Source of the DNA: CAZMCH01 sp964564735
Lineage (GTDB): Bacteria; Poribacteria; DTPJ01
Length of the DNA stretch: 64,000 nucleotides
Assembly (NCBI GenBank): GCA_964564735.1
Contig: CAZMCH010000008.1
Coordinates: 1 to 64,000, forward strand
Reading direction: 5' to 3'
Shown here: positions 44,068 through 53,841 of the stretch, piece after piece
Layout: every line of letters starts with the position of its first letter
Position numbering within the stretch: the stretch's first letter is position 1
Position numbers and translations under genes: made by a program
The notes under the pieces: generated by a model
The model's input: only the letters and a program-made list of their open reading frames with translations
Told to the model about the DNA's origin: nothing
Databases searched by the model: none

Positions 44068-45123
44068 ATGGCAAAAACTTACAAAGTCTGTTTAATTGGT
44101 TGCGGCAGAATGGGAACAACGATTGATGACGAAGTAAAAGATCATCCAAATAGTGATCTTTGGCTTCCATATTCACATGCTGCAGGATATAAAGCAGTTG
44201 ATAGAACTGAGCTTGTTGCTGTATCCGATGCGTTTATGGAGAAAGTCGAAAGCACCCAAAAACGCTATAATGTTCCTAACGGATATACCGATTATAAAGA
44301 GATGATCGAGAAAGAAAAGCCCGATATAGTTAGCATAGCTACACGCCCGGGACCACATGCAGAGATGACCGTTTTTGCAGCAGAACATGGCGTTAAGGGC
44401 ATATATTGTGAAAAACCCTTATGTTGTTCTATGGAAGAAGCAGATGCTATGCTTTCTGCATGTGAAAAACATAATGTCAAATTTAATTATGGAACACAAA
44501 GGCGTTATGCAAAATTATATCACAACTTGCGAGAACTCATCCAAAATAAAGAGATAGGTGATATTCAATGTGTAATTGCTGAATGTGGTTCAGGGTCTGC
44601 ACAATGGACACATACACACACATCAGATATGGTAATGTTTCTTGCTGGTGACCCCGAAATAGAGTGTGTTCAGGGAACAGTTAATATAAATGAAGATGAA
44701 TGGGATGGCGATAATCTCTATACAGACCCGGGAATTACCTGTGGATATGTGAAGTTTAAGAATGGCGTTCATGGATATATAGTTGCTGGCGGGGCTTATG
44801 AATTCGAGGTAATCGGCTCAAGAGGCAGGACACGCACTTTAAATAATGGTATCGGTGCGCAACTATGGAAAGCACAAGGACAATGGAACATAATTGAGCA
44901 AGTTCCGTTTCCAGAGCAAGAGATCGTAAGTGGGACAGTCAAATGTATAGAAGATATTGTTGATGCCATTGATAATGATAGAGAGACACTTGGTAATATT
45001 CGCCTTGCATGTAGAAGCCAAGAGATGATCTTGGGTTTCATTGAATCTCAAAGACAAGGTGGGGCAAGAGTTAAGTTGCCATTAGAAAATCGTAAACTTT
45101 ATGTAGGCAGAAAAGACTGGTAA
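44068..45123 (+). CDS. Gfo/Idh/MocA family oxidoreductase
   Basis: This 351-residue NAD(P)-dependent enzyme has the Rossmann motif CLIGCGRMGTTID, EKPLCCSMEEAD at the usual catalytic-lysine block and a C-terminal substrate domain with THTSDMVMFLAGD. The sequence is quite distant from the other family member at 15746-16774. AAAAAGGGGAT precedes the ATG. It may work on a sugar released by the neighbouring DUF4838 protein. It converges with the response regulator, 3 bases apart. Confidence 0.88.
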   Translation: MAKTYKVCLIGCGRMGTTIDDEVKDHPNSDLWLPYSHAAGYKAVDRTELVAVSDAFMEKVESTQKRYNVPNGYTDYKEMIEKEKPDIVSIATRPGPHAEMTVFAAEHGVKGIYCEKPLCCSMEEADAMLSACEKHNVKFNYGTQRRYAKLYHNLRELIQNKEIGDIQCVIAECGSGSAQWTHTHTSDMVMFLAGDPEIECVQGTVNINEDEWDGDNLYTDPGITCGYVKFKNGVHGYIVAGGAYEFEVIGSRGRTRTLNNGIGAQLWKAQGQWNIIEQVPFPEQEIVSGTVKCIEDIVDAIDNDRETLGNIRLACRSQEMILGFIESQRQGGARVKLPLENRKLYVGRKDW

Positions 45124-45126
45124 TTA

Positions 45127-45903
45127 TCATTCTTTATCTTTTTGAGCATTTAAAACTTCCTTAGGGGCTTCATATATCTCAGGATAGAGTTTTTCTGCAC
45201 AGTGAGGACAGATGCTATAGGTGAACTTTGTTCCAGTATGTTTCTGTATGTAGGCATCAATCTGATTCCAATTGTTATCATCATCACGTATGCTTTTACA
45301 TTGTGCGCATATAGGAAGGAAGCCTTTAAGCATATTGGCTAATGCGTCTTTTAATTCTTCTTTGAGCAATTGTTCATTTAATTGGAGTTGTAAATTTTTT
45401 TCTGCCAGCTCTTTTTCAACATTCCATTTTTCAACAAGAGATATTGTAATTTGTTGAACTTCTTCACGAGCAAAAGGTTTTCTAATATATAATAGCTTGT
45501 GAAGAAGATCAATATTTCGGATTATTTCTGACAAAGGTTTATTGTTATAGGCGGTCATTATAACAACTTCAACATCCTTATCAATTTCTCTTATTTTTTG
45601 GGTTGTTTTGATGCCATCCCAGCCAGGGGGCATTCTGACATCCATGTATATAACAGCAATAGGCTTCTCATTTTCAAGCGATTTTTGAACAATATCGAAA
45701 GCTTCTTGACCGCTTCGAGCATGGATAAGCTCAAAATTGGGAAGAAAACCTGTATCTTCTGCCGCAGAACCGAAAGCCAATGCCAAACTATCAGTCAAAG
45801 AGATTTTTGAAGATGGTTTGAGCATTTCCTCAAAATCCTCGTGTATCTCTTCCTGATCGTCAACTATTAATATTCTATTATTTCCATTTTTATTGTCATC
45901 CAT
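45127..45903 (-). CDS. Response regulator with coiled coil and four-Cys tail
   Basis: This 258-residue cytoplasmic protein starts with a receiver domain carrying Asp15/Asp16, the phospho-acceptor Asp88 (IYMDVRMPPGWDG), Thr117 and Lys142. The receiver has an insertion of some 25 residues (about 28-55), typical of a subgroup. A coiled coil (about 155-192) leads to LPICAQCKSIRDDDNNWNQI and SICPHCAEKLYP, a conserved tail with two C-x-x-C pairs (Cys199/202, Cys232/235), likely a small metal-binding module. No DNA-binding domain. No partner kinase lies nearby. Confidence 0.85.
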   Translation of the reverse strand: MDDNKNGNNRILIVDDQEEIHEDFEEMLKPSSKISLTDSLALAFGSAAEDTGFLPNFELIHARSGQEAFDIVQKSLENEKPIAVIYMDVRMPPGWDGIKTTQKIREIDKDVEVVIMTAYNNKPLSEIIRNIDLLHKLLYIRKPFAREEVQQITISLVEKWNVEKELAEKNLQLQLNEQLLKEELKDALANMLKGFLPICAQCKSIRDDDNNWNQIDAYIQKHTGTKFTYSICPHCAEKLYPEIYEAPKEVLNAQKDKE

Positions 45904-45979
45904 ATTTATTTACCTTGTTTTTTCCATTTAAAATCATTCGTCTATTAAGATCATCGGTGTAAAAATATGGAAACTTTAG

Positions 45980-47002
45980 TTAATTCCATTCAAAAACAGC
46001 CTTTCCTGTTTGACCTTCATCAAATATTTTATATGCTAACGGGGCATCGTCAATGGAGAATCTATGAGTAACAGCTTTTTCAAAAGAGACTTTTTGGCTA
46101 TTAACAAAACCAACCATTTCCCATGTCAACCATAGAGGCAAAACAAAAGACCCCATTAATGTCAATTGCGATCCTATTATTTGAGAGGGATTTATGACAT
46201 TCTCATTACTTCCGACTCCTACAAAGACAGCTTTTCCGCCACGACTCAAAGAATGTATAATATCAGTCCTTCCTTTAGTGCTTCCTGAAGCCTCAAATGC
46301 CAACATAGCACCTTTGCCATTTGTAAAATTACGTATTGCATCAACAGGATTATCGTTTTTTGCGTTTACTATTTCATCTGCCCCTATTGATTTTGCAAGA
46401 TCAAGTCTTAGGTCTAATATATCTATTCCGATTACTTTCCCACCCATCGCTTTTGCAATAGCAACACCACTGAGACCAACGGGACCAAGTCCAAATACTG
46501 CAACGGTATTACCAGCTTTGACATCAAGCTTTTTCATAGAAGAAAAAGCAGTTCCACCGGGACAAGCAATAAATGCACCGTCAATAAAGCTGACTGAATC
46601 GGGTATGGGAACACAATTTCTTTCATCTGCAATAACATAATCCGCATGTGAGCCATCGACAGGACCGCCATACCCCCTTGCTTCTCTGCACCACATAAGG
46701 TTTCCCGAGGCACATTGATCACAATGCCCACAACCTAGATAATGATATACGGTTACCCGATCACCTTCTTTTACTTTTTTAACGCCATGACCGATCATAT
46801 CAATTATACCACATGGCTCATGTCCGGGAACCCTATCACCACGACTTTTTGCCTGCTCTTTATTCATGCGATAAAGATGAAGGTCACTGCCACAAATACC
46901 TGTAGCCATCATCTTGACCCTAACTTCCCCCGCTTTTGGCTCAGGGTCAGGCAAATCCTTAACACAACATTCTCTATCTCCTAATAAAACAACACCGCGC
47001 AT
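45980..47002 (-). CDS. Zinc-dependent alcohol dehydrogenase (MDR family)
   Basis: This 340-residue enzyme of the threonine/sorbitol/aryl-alcohol dehydrogenase group has catalytic zinc ligands in GICGSDLH and PGHEPCG, a structural zinc Cys set CGHCDQCASGNLMWC and the NAD motif VFGLGPVGLSGVA. The start at 47002 follows GGAGG by 5 bases; the frame runs 4 codons further. The substrate is unknown; sugar alcohols are plausible next to the SSS symporter. It follows the symporter gene after an intrinsic terminator on the other side, so it is transcribed separately. Confidence 0.9.
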   Translation of the reverse strand: MRGVVLLGDRECCVKDLPDPEPKAGEVRVKMMATGICGSDLHLYRMNKEQAKSRGDRVPGHEPCGIIDMIGHGVKKVKEGDRVTVYHYLGCGHCDQCASGNLMWCREARGYGGPVDGSHADYVIADERNCVPIPDSVSFIDGAFIACPGGTAFSSMKKLDVKAGNTVAVFGLGPVGLSGVAIAKAMGGKVIGIDILDLRLDLAKSIGADEIVNAKNDNPVDAIRNFTNGKGAMLAFEASGSTKGRTDIIHSLSRGGKAVFVGVGSNENVINPSQIIGSQLTLMGSFVLPLWLTWEMVGFVNSQKVSFEKAVTHRFSIDDAPLAYKIFDEGQTGKAVFEWN

Positions 47003-47054
47003 ATATTCCTCCATTCCCTTTGATTATTAAATAAATAAATTTGTTCCAATAAAA

Positions 47055-47126
47055 AAGGCGAAATAATTACTTATATTCAAGATAATACAAAAGAATATCT
47101 TAATATACAAGCAAATATTTCGCCCT
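47055..47126 (-). terminator. Intrinsic terminator of the SSS symporter gene
   Basis: ATTTCGCC (47117-47124) and GGCGAAAT (47057-47064) pair on the minus strand. The transcript then runs into TTTTTT. The 52-base loop contains AAGATA/TATCTT, which could form an inner stem. The stop of the symporter gene is 20 bases upstream. Confidence 0.7.
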
Positions 47127-47145
47127 TAAAATCTATATATTTTCA

Positions 47146-48618
47146 TTATATACTATCAAAGGCTTTATTTACAATAGCATTATCAGGTGGTTGTGTAAAC
47201 GAACTAACGATTGGAATAATAATGAAAGGAACAATCATCGCTATCGAGGCAATGATCGGGGCGTTTTTGTCATATCCTGATAACCCGAGAACCAGAAAAG
47301 ATATGATTACGACTAATAGACCACTCAAAACACCAGCCCATGCACCAATTTTTGTTGCTCTTTTCCAATAAAGTCCATAAAAATAAACAGCCATAAACGA
47401 TCCTGCAACTGCCCCCCATGAAAGTGACATCAGAGTTACAATTATAGCGATCTTATATCTCGCAATAAAATATGAAATTATAATGAATACCCCACTTAGA
47501 ACACGCATAAGTATCAAGGAATTTTTAGCGGAAACATTGGGATTTATATGTCCTTTATACATATCAATTGCGATTGATGAGGCAGATACAAGAACCAAAG
47601 ATGAAAGTGTTGACATTGAGGCAGAAAGAACGAGTAACAAGATTAATGCCATAAGCGCAGATGGTAATTGTGTTGTCAATAATTCTGGGATCAGCCTATC
47701 AAAATCTGCTTTCCCCGCTTCGTCTAATATTGGTTTTTCAAAAAATACATGAGTCAAAGCACCAGAAAAATATGCACAGAAGGATATTATAATAGCGAAT
47801 ATTGCGGTAGCAATAGCCGCTTTTTTTATAACTCGCTCATCTTTGACCGCATAGAACTTTTGCACCATTTGAGGTAAGCCCCATGTTCCAAATGATGTCA
47901 TAAACACAAGTGAAATCAAAAGCAATATGCTTGGTCTTTTATCAGGTGGAACATGCTGAGAATAATTTTCCGAAGCAGTGGCAATCGCTGTTCCGAGTCC
48001 TCCTGCATTACCAGTCAATATGCTAACCATAGCAATTGCGCCAAAGATCATTATTATTCCCTGAATGAAATCTGTAAGCGTTATCGCAAAGTATCCACCA
48101 AGTATGAGATAAATACCAGTTATAGCAATCATTAAAAGTAAAGCATAGTCATAGGGAATATTAAAATTTGCCTCAAAAAGATGACCTAATCCCTTAAAAA
48201 CCGAAGCAGAATAAGGCAAAAGAAAAATAAAGATTATAACTGTTGTTATTATCTTTAAATATTTTGCCCCGAATCTCTCCTGTAAGAACTCAGGCATTGT
48301 CATTACATCGAGATTTTGTGTCATGCGTCTGGTTCTTCTTCCCAAAACGAGCCAAGCCAATAATGCACCAAAGACAGCATTTCCCAAAGCTATCCATAGA
48401 ACATTTAGCCCAAATCCCCAACCGAGTTTTCCAGCAAAACCAATGAAAAGAACCGCAGAAAAATACGAGGTTCCATAAGCAAAGGCTGACATCCAAGGAC
48501 CTATGGTTCTTCCACCCAAAAAGAAATCACCCAAGTTGAATGTCTTTCTCATTCCCCATATCCCAATGATAATCATACCTAGCAGGAAAATTGAGAGCAA
48601 GATTATTGAGATTGCCAT
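47146..48618 (-). CDS. Sodium:solute symporter (SSS) family transporter
   Basis: This 490-residue inner-membrane protein has about thirteen hydrophobic helices. It opens LLSIFLLGMIIIGIWGMRKT, then shows YGTSYFSAVLFIGFAGKLGW and GTWGLPQMVQKFYAVKD, family blocks of the SSS transporters. The central helices include SASMSTLSSLVLVSASSIAI, the sodium-site region. The substrate could be a sugar, proline, pantothenate or acetate-like acid. It is probably a single-gene unit with its own terminator. Confidence 0.92.
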   Translation of the reverse strand: MAISIILLSIFLLGMIIIGIWGMRKTFNLGDFFLGGRTIGPWMSAFAYGTSYFSAVLFIGFAGKLGWGFGLNVLWIALGNAVFGALLAWLVLGRRTRRMTQNLDVMTMPEFLQERFGAKYLKIITTVIIFIFLLPYSASVFKGLGHLFEANFNIPYDYALLLMIAITGIYLILGGYFAITLTDFIQGIIMIFGAIAMVSILTGNAGGLGTAIATASENYSQHVPPDKRPSILLLISLVFMTSFGTWGLPQMVQKFYAVKDERVIKKAAIATAIFAIIISFCAYFSGALTHVFFEKPILDEAGKADFDRLIPELLTTQLPSALMALILLLVLSASMSTLSSLVLVSASSIAIDMYKGHINPNVSAKNSLILMRVLSGVFIIISYFIARYKIAIIVTLMSLSWGAVAGSFMAVYFYGLYWKRATKIGAWAGVLSGLLVVIISFLVLGLSGYDKNAPIIASIAMIVPFIIIPIVSSFTQPPDNAIVNKAFDSI

Positions 48619-48736
48619 TATAGTCCTCCTGATACTATATCAAAATTTCATTATCACCAAATAAATTTTATATTTGGCAGTATAACATAACGCAATATCA
48701 ATGTCAATCTCATAATTTTTGTGGTGGAAGTAAAAT

Positions 48737-50221
48737 TTATGGAAGGCTTATAGTTCTATTTGACTTATCGAGAATATCCCTTACAAAATTCATAGCTTGC
48801 CTATGATCATTAATTACACCGTTAATTTGTGCTTCTTTTAGCAAAGCAAGCATTTTCCCAATCGCAACGCCCTGTGACATACCAAATCTATTGATGAGTT
48901 CGTCTCCGTTTATTAGTTGTCCTATAGGAGAATCCAATTGGTGAAAATATGTATCTGCTATCTCGCTAATCAACTCATTTAGATTTTTTAAATCATCATC
49001 ACTCCGTTTAATTCCCTGAGTTGCATTTAAGTCTGCAAAAGCAATAATTAAAACTGCCAAACAATCTGAACCCATTTTTTTAATGAAATTAAGGATATTT
49101 CTTGTCTTTTCCCGCCGTAAAATATTTTTCTGAGAGCATAAGAACAATGGATACATGTGATTTTCTACAATATTGCTTAGGGATTGCGTTTCTCTATTTG
49201 CAAACTTTAACCGATTTCCAATCTGTAATGCTATCTCAGCACCTTTTTTGTGATGGTCAAAAAATCTAATCCTGCCATTTTTATCCACTGACCTTGTCAA
49301 TGGTTTGCCTACATCATGAAGCATAATTGCCAATTTTAATAGCGATCTTCTAGTGCGCCCTTTCACAATTTCAAAATCTAAATAGCTATTAATTTTGGAT
49401 TCATACCTAATTAAGGAATTTGGGATAGCATTGCTTTCAAAAAATTCTAATGCAAGCAATGAATGACCCCATACATCAAGATGATGGTAATCATTTTGTA
49501 TCATCCCTTTCATCTGGATTATCTCAGGAAATATTTGCTCCAGTAGTTTGGTCTTATCCATTGCCCTTATGAATTTTGCACAATTGCCTATATCAAATAT
49601 TTTGTATAATTCATCTCTGACACGTTCTACTGAGGATATCTTTAATAATTCCGCATAATCAGTTATAAGATTAACTGAATCCTCATAAAGAGAAAATCCA
49701 AGTGTTGCGGAAAATCTATATGCTCTGAGCATACGAAGCGGGTCATTAAGGATTGTTTGCGCAGATGGTATTCTAATAAGCCCACTATAAAGATCATCAA
49801 TGGCATTATAGGGATCGATAAGTTCAATGGAGTCTGTTTGCATCAATTTATTAAAATCAATTGCCATTGAATTTATGGTCAAATCTCTTGCAAGAAGATC
49901 TTCAATTATATCATTTCCCCTTATGCTTGAAAAATCCATGTATAGGCTTCCACCACGAAATATCAGTCTTGCAGTTTTCTGCTCTTCATCAAGCGCAATG
50001 AATTTTACGCCAATTTCTTTTGCAAAGTTTTTTGCAAATTCTATCGCATCAACAGGTAGAGAGAAATCCAGATCGACGATAGGTCTTTCTAAAATTAGGT
50101 CTCGAATAGTTCCGCCAACAAGATATAATTTTACGTTTTCTCTTGCCGAGAGTTCAGCAAGAGATATAAGTGCTTTGCGATTAGGAAGTTTTGGTAAGAT
50201 TTTAGATTTGGAAAATAGCAT
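48737..50221 (-). CDS. CCA-adding-type tRNA nucleotidyltransferase with HD domain
   Basis: This 494-residue class II nucleotidyltransferase has GGTIRDLIL and VDLDFSLP (the catalytic Asp pair), RDLTINSMAID, DPLRMLRAYRFSATLGF and then an HD domain with LHDVGKPLTR and FFDHHKKGAEIA. It either adds CCA to tRNA 3' ends or polyadenylates RNA. The tRNA gene found here (56340-56413) lacks an encoded CCA, which agrees with a need for the former. Full length. Confidence 0.9.
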   Translation of the reverse strand: MLFSKSKILPKLPNRKALISLAELSARENVKLYLVGGTIRDLILERPIVDLDFSLPVDAIEFAKNFAKEIGVKFIALDEEQKTARLIFRGGSLYMDFSSIRGNDIIEDLLARDLTINSMAIDFNKLMQTDSIELIDPYNAIDDLYSGLIRIPSAQTILNDPLRMLRAYRFSATLGFSLYEDSVNLITDYAELLKISSVERVRDELYKIFDIGNCAKFIRAMDKTKLLEQIFPEIIQMKGMIQNDYHHLDVWGHSLLALEFFESNAIPNSLIRYESKINSYLDFEIVKGRTRRSLLKLAIMLHDVGKPLTRSVDKNGRIRFFDHHKKGAEIALQIGNRLKFANRETQSLSNIVENHMYPLFLCSQKNILRREKTRNILNFIKKMGSDCLAVLIIAFADLNATQGIKRSDDDLKNLNELISEIADTYFHQLDSPIGQLINGDELINRFGMSQGVAIGKMLALLKEAQINGVINDHRQAMNFVRDILDKSNRTISLP

Positions 50222-50258
50222 GTTAGCAAGAGATGAGATGAATTTCTAATTAATCTAA

Positions 50259-50287
50259 TAATGAGCGATTCAGCGAACCGCTCATTA
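50259..50287 (-). terminator. Hairpin after the FN3/FlgD-like gene
   Basis: TAATGAGCG (50259-50267) pairs with CGCTCATTA (50279-50287) around an 11-base loop, just after the stop at 50290. Only AT-rich sequence follows on the minus strand, so it is a weak intrinsic terminator. Confidence 0.55.
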
Positions 50288-50289
50288 AA

Positions 50290-51687
50290 CTATTTTGCTA
50301 TTACAATTGATCCTATTTTATTTTTATTACCAATGTTTGCTTGATAAATATAAACACCGCTATCAACAATTCTACCTTCTGAATCTTTTCCATCCCATTT
50401 GATTTCTTTTGAGCCTTCGGGTGCTTCGGTTTCAAAAACAAGACTACCATTGAGATCAAATATTTTAATTGAAAAAGCACCTTCACCATCTTTAATCATT
50501 GTTATAGGGAATATGATCTGATTAAATCTTGGATCATTTGAGAGCGGAGTAAATGGATTAGGCTGTGGTTTATCACCAGAAATAACATAGCGAGATTGTG
50601 TAGGCAAAGATTTTCCTTCATTACCGGCTTCGTCAACAGCAGAAACAACATATAAATAGCTTCCAGATTCGGGTGGGGTTTTGTCTATATAAGAGTTTTC
50701 GGTTGCGTCAACCTCACCGATTTTGGTTGCAGAACTTTCTGACAGACCACGATATATGATATATTTAACTACATCACCGGAAGGACTTAGCTCCCATTTT
50801 ATTTCAATGCCCTTGCTGGTGGCTTTTGGCTCTGGATCAATTATCGGTGGAATAGGCGCTTTTGTATCTTTCGGTGCATTTGCTGTAACTGATTGAGATG
50901 AATCAGACCTTAAAGACAATGTTTTGTATGATCTAACCGTGTATGTATAAACCCCAGGAGGCAAGTCTCTATCTGTAAAAGAAGTTTTATCTGAGCCTAT
51001 GACATTCCCAATATAGTCGGTTTGATCATCTCGAAAGATTAGATAACCAGAAACCCCTTCATCGTCAACCTTAGACCATGATATTATAAGATCATTTTCT
51101 CCGTTTGGATCGGGCTGAACTCTGACATTTGTGGGTATTGATGGCTTTGTTGCAGAAACTGATCTCAGTGTAAGGCTATCATTATTTATCCTTCCGTCAG
51201 CATTACCGGGCTTTATTGAGGCTATAAGCAGACGCTGTCTAATAGCAATCAAGCCAACGACAAAAGGTAATTGAGGATTCGGAACTTTTGGCGCCTCAAC
51301 GGTGAATTCGATATAGACTCTGCTTGTTAAAGTAATAACTGTTGGGAGTGTTACGATTATATCGTCATCTTGGATAGATTCGGTGAAATTGGGAATCTTA
51401 TTTTCGCCTACTGTTACTGATTTAACAGCACCTTTGTTTACCTCAATACCTTGTGGAATAGTTATCTTTATTGATTCTATTTCCTCACCGGGCTCAGCTT
51501 GTGACATATCAATAGTTATAATTAATATTAGATCGGCGCGAGTGCCTGTGATAATTGTTCCGCTATCGTTATCTTTTGCGTTTATCTCTCCAACAGATTC
51601 AACTGCCGACTGACCAATGGCTGTTATGGAGAGCAACAAAAATATCGTTATAAAAATATGATTAATTGCTTTGGTTACTGCTCTCAT
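50290..51687 (-). CDS. Secreted protein with two FN3 domains and FlgD-like C-terminus
   Basis: This 465-residue protein has a signal peptide (about 1-28, ending GQSA). Residues 30-190 are a beta-rich, DUF11-like part. Two fibronectin type III domains follow (about 198-288 and 290-385; DLIISWSKVDDEGVSGYLIF and GIEIKWELSPSGDVVKYIIY). The end (about 388-465) is a FlgD-type Ig domain: FSIKIFDLNGSLVFETEAPE, IKWDGKDSEGRIVDSGVYIY. The last is common in large secreted proteins of uncultured bacteria and may support cell-surface display. It does not carry the W-x-x-I-K tail. Confidence 0.82.
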   Translation of the reverse strand: MRAVTKAINHIFITIFLLLSITAIGQSAVESVGEINAKDNDSGTIITGTRADLILIITIDMSQAEPGEEIESIKITIPQGIEVNKGAVKSVTVGENKIPNFTESIQDDDIIVTLPTVITLTSRVYIEFTVEAPKVPNPQLPFVVGLIAIRQRLLIASIKPGNADGRINNDSLTLRSVSATKPSIPTNVRVQPDPNGENDLIISWSKVDDEGVSGYLIFRDDQTDYIGNVIGSDKTSFTDRDLPPGVYTYTVRSYKTLSLRSDSSQSVTANAPKDTKAPIPPIIDPEPKATSKGIEIKWELSPSGDVVKYIIYRGLSESSATKIGEVDATENSYIDKTPPESGSYLYVVSAVDEAGNEGKSLPTQSRYVISGDKPQPNPFTPLSNDPRFNQIIFPITMIKDGEGAFSIKIFDLNGSLVFETEAPEGSKEIKWDGKDSEGRIVDSGVYIYQANIGNKNKIGSIVIAK

Positions 51688-51720
51688 ATTCAGTCTCCTA
51701 ATTGCTATTTCAAATAGTTG

Positions 51721-51749
51721 ATTAGGGCATATTGCTTATATGCCCTAAT
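51721..51749 (-). terminator. 12-bp perfect hairpin after transketolase
   Basis: ATTAGGGCATAT (51721-51732) and ATATGCCCTAAT (51738-51749) with loop TGCTT lie 14 bases past the transketolase stop. No pure T-run follows; the stem may still stop or stabilise the transcript. Confidence 0.6.
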
Positions 51750-51762
51750 TAATAAACATATG

Positions 51763-53772
51763 CTACTTAATGAGAAGCATTGCTCTTTTGACAACATTCT
51801 CAACGGTAAAGCCGAAGTGCTTAAAAACTGTTCCGCCTGGAGCCGATGCACCATAGTGGTTTATTCCAATGACGTCACCTTCCGAACCAACATATTTGCA
51901 CCATCCCTGAGTTATTCCAGCCTCGACAGCCAAACGATTTTTTACTGATGGTGGTAGAATTTTATCTTGATATTCTTTGTCTTGTTCATCAAAAAGTTCC
52001 CAGCTTGGCATACTAACGACTCTTGCCTTAATTCCATTCTCGTTTAATTGCTTTCCTGCATCTAATACAAGGCTAACCTCTGAACCTGTGCCGATAAGTA
52101 TTATATCTGGTTCGCCTTCTGTGTCAATGAGTATATAAGCCCCTCGCTTTACTCCATCAGTCAGATTTGGATATTGAGAAGGATCAAGTATTGGTAGATT
52201 TTGTCTCGTTAAAGCCATTGCAATTGGACGATTTCTGCTTTCAATAGCAATACGCCATGCTTCTGCAGTTTCATTTGCATCTGCAGGACGAATAACTATT
52301 AATTCAGGTATTGCCCTTAATGCAGAAAGATGCTCAATAGGTTGATGTGTAGGTCCATCTTCACCAACGCCAATGCTATCATGCGTAAATATCCATATAC
52401 TAGGCTGTTCCATAATGGCGGATAATCTTACTGATGGACGCATATAATCAGAGAAAACCATAAACGTTGCACCATAGGCAATAATGCCTTTATGCAATGT
52501 CATACCATTGACTATCGCCCCCATGCCATGTTCTCGGATACCGAAATGTATATTTCGTCCTGAGAAATCTTCACGAGTTATACTTGCATATTTATCCATA
52601 TTTGTTTTTGTTGATGGTGCAAGGTCAGCAGAACCACCAACAAGATTTGGAATATGCGGCGCAATGGCATTAATGACAAGTCCGGAAGCATTCCTTGTTG
52701 CTATCGGTTTTTGATCTGCTTTAAAGACAGGAATAGCTTTCTTCCATTCGTCTGAATATTCCTTGTGTATGAATGAATGCCATTCTTTTGCAAGATCGGG
52801 ATATTCTTTTGCATAAGCATCAAAAATCCCGTCCCAATTATATTCCAATTCACAACCCTTGTCTAATGCCTGACGGAAATGCTTAATGGCTTCTTCTGGA
52901 ATATAGAAGGATTCTTCACTTGCCCAACCGAGATTTTTCTTAGTCAACAGGATTTCTTCTTCTCCGAGTGGTTCTCCATGTGCTTTTTCAGAATCCTGCT
53001 TATTTGGGCTTCCACAACCAATATGAGTCCTGATTGCAATAAGAGATGGCTTATCTTTTTCTGCCTTTGCGATTTCTACTGCCTTTGATAGATCATCAAG
53101 ATCAATATCATCATCAAATTTTTGTGTATGCCAACCATAAGACTCAAATCTTTTGCAAACATCCTCAGAAAAGGCAAGGTCTGTGCAACCTTCGATAGTT
53201 ATATGATTATCGTCATAAAAACATATTAGCTTGGAAAGACCAAGATGTCCTGCAATGGATGCGGATTCACTTGCAACACCTTCCATCATATCGCCATCAC
53301 TAGCAATTACATATGTATAATGATCCACGATATTAAACCCGGGGCGATTGAAATGTTTTGCAAGCCATTTTTCTGCAATAGCCATACCGACTGCATTTGA
53401 GATGCCCTGACCCAAAGGTCCTGTTGTTGTTTCTACACCCGGAGTCAAACCATGTTCAGGATGTCCGGGAGTTCTGCTTCCCCATTGGCGAAACTCCTTA
53501 AGTTCCTCAATTGATATACCATAGCCAGTCAAATATAGAAGGCTATACAAAAGCATAGAAGCATGACCAGCGGAAAGGACAAAGCGATCTCGATCATGCC
53601 AGTCAGGATTTCCGGGATTGTGCTTCAGAAATTTTGTCCAAAGTGTATAAGCAATAGGCGCAAGACCCATTGGTGCGCCGGGGTGTCCAGAATTTGCCTT
53701 TTGGACAGCATCCATCGACAATGTGCGAATTGTGTTAATACACAGTTCATCCAAGCTGTTTTTAATTTTCAT
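51763..53772 (-). CDS. tkt: Transketolase
   Basis: This 669-residue thiamine-diphosphate enzyme moves two-carbon units in the pentose phosphate pathway. It has SGHPGAPMGLAPIAYTLW, the cofactor-binding GDGDMMEGVASESA, HTQKF with the catalytic His, and the transketolase-motif block THDSIGVGEDGPTHQP. All three domains are complete and the length is normal. Upstream gene order (S41 protease, then tkt) gives no operon clue. Confidence 0.97.
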   Translation of the reverse strand: MKIKNSLDELCINTIRTLSMDAVQKANSGHPGAPMGLAPIAYTLWTKFLKHNPGNPDWHDRDRFVLSAGHASMLLYSLLYLTGYGISIEELKEFRQWGSRTPGHPEHGLTPGVETTTGPLGQGISNAVGMAIAEKWLAKHFNRPGFNIVDHYTYVIASDGDMMEGVASESASIAGHLGLSKLICFYDDNHITIEGCTDLAFSEDVCKRFESYGWHTQKFDDDIDLDDLSKAVEIAKAEKDKPSLIAIRTHIGCGSPNKQDSEKAHGEPLGEEEILLTKKNLGWASEESFYIPEEAIKHFRQALDKGCELEYNWDGIFDAYAKEYPDLAKEWHSFIHKEYSDEWKKAIPVFKADQKPIATRNASGLVINAIAPHIPNLVGGSADLAPSTKTNMDKYASITREDFSGRNIHFGIREHGMGAIVNGMTLHKGIIAYGATFMVFSDYMRPSVRLSAIMEQPSIWIFTHDSIGVGEDGPTHQPIEHLSALRAIPELIVIRPADANETAEAWRIAIESRNRPIAMALTRQNLPILDPSQYPNLTDGVKRGAYILIDTEGEPDIILIGTGSEVSLVLDAGKQLNENGIKARVVSMPSWELFDEQDKEYQDKILPPSVKNRLAVEAGITQGWCKYVGSEGDVIGINHYGASAPGGTVFKHFGFTVENVVKRAMLLIK

Positions 53773-53841
53773 AGAGTGATCTCCTTTTGTTTATCTTAAT
53801 TTTTTGACAACTATTGAGCAACATGAATATTTTTCTTATTA

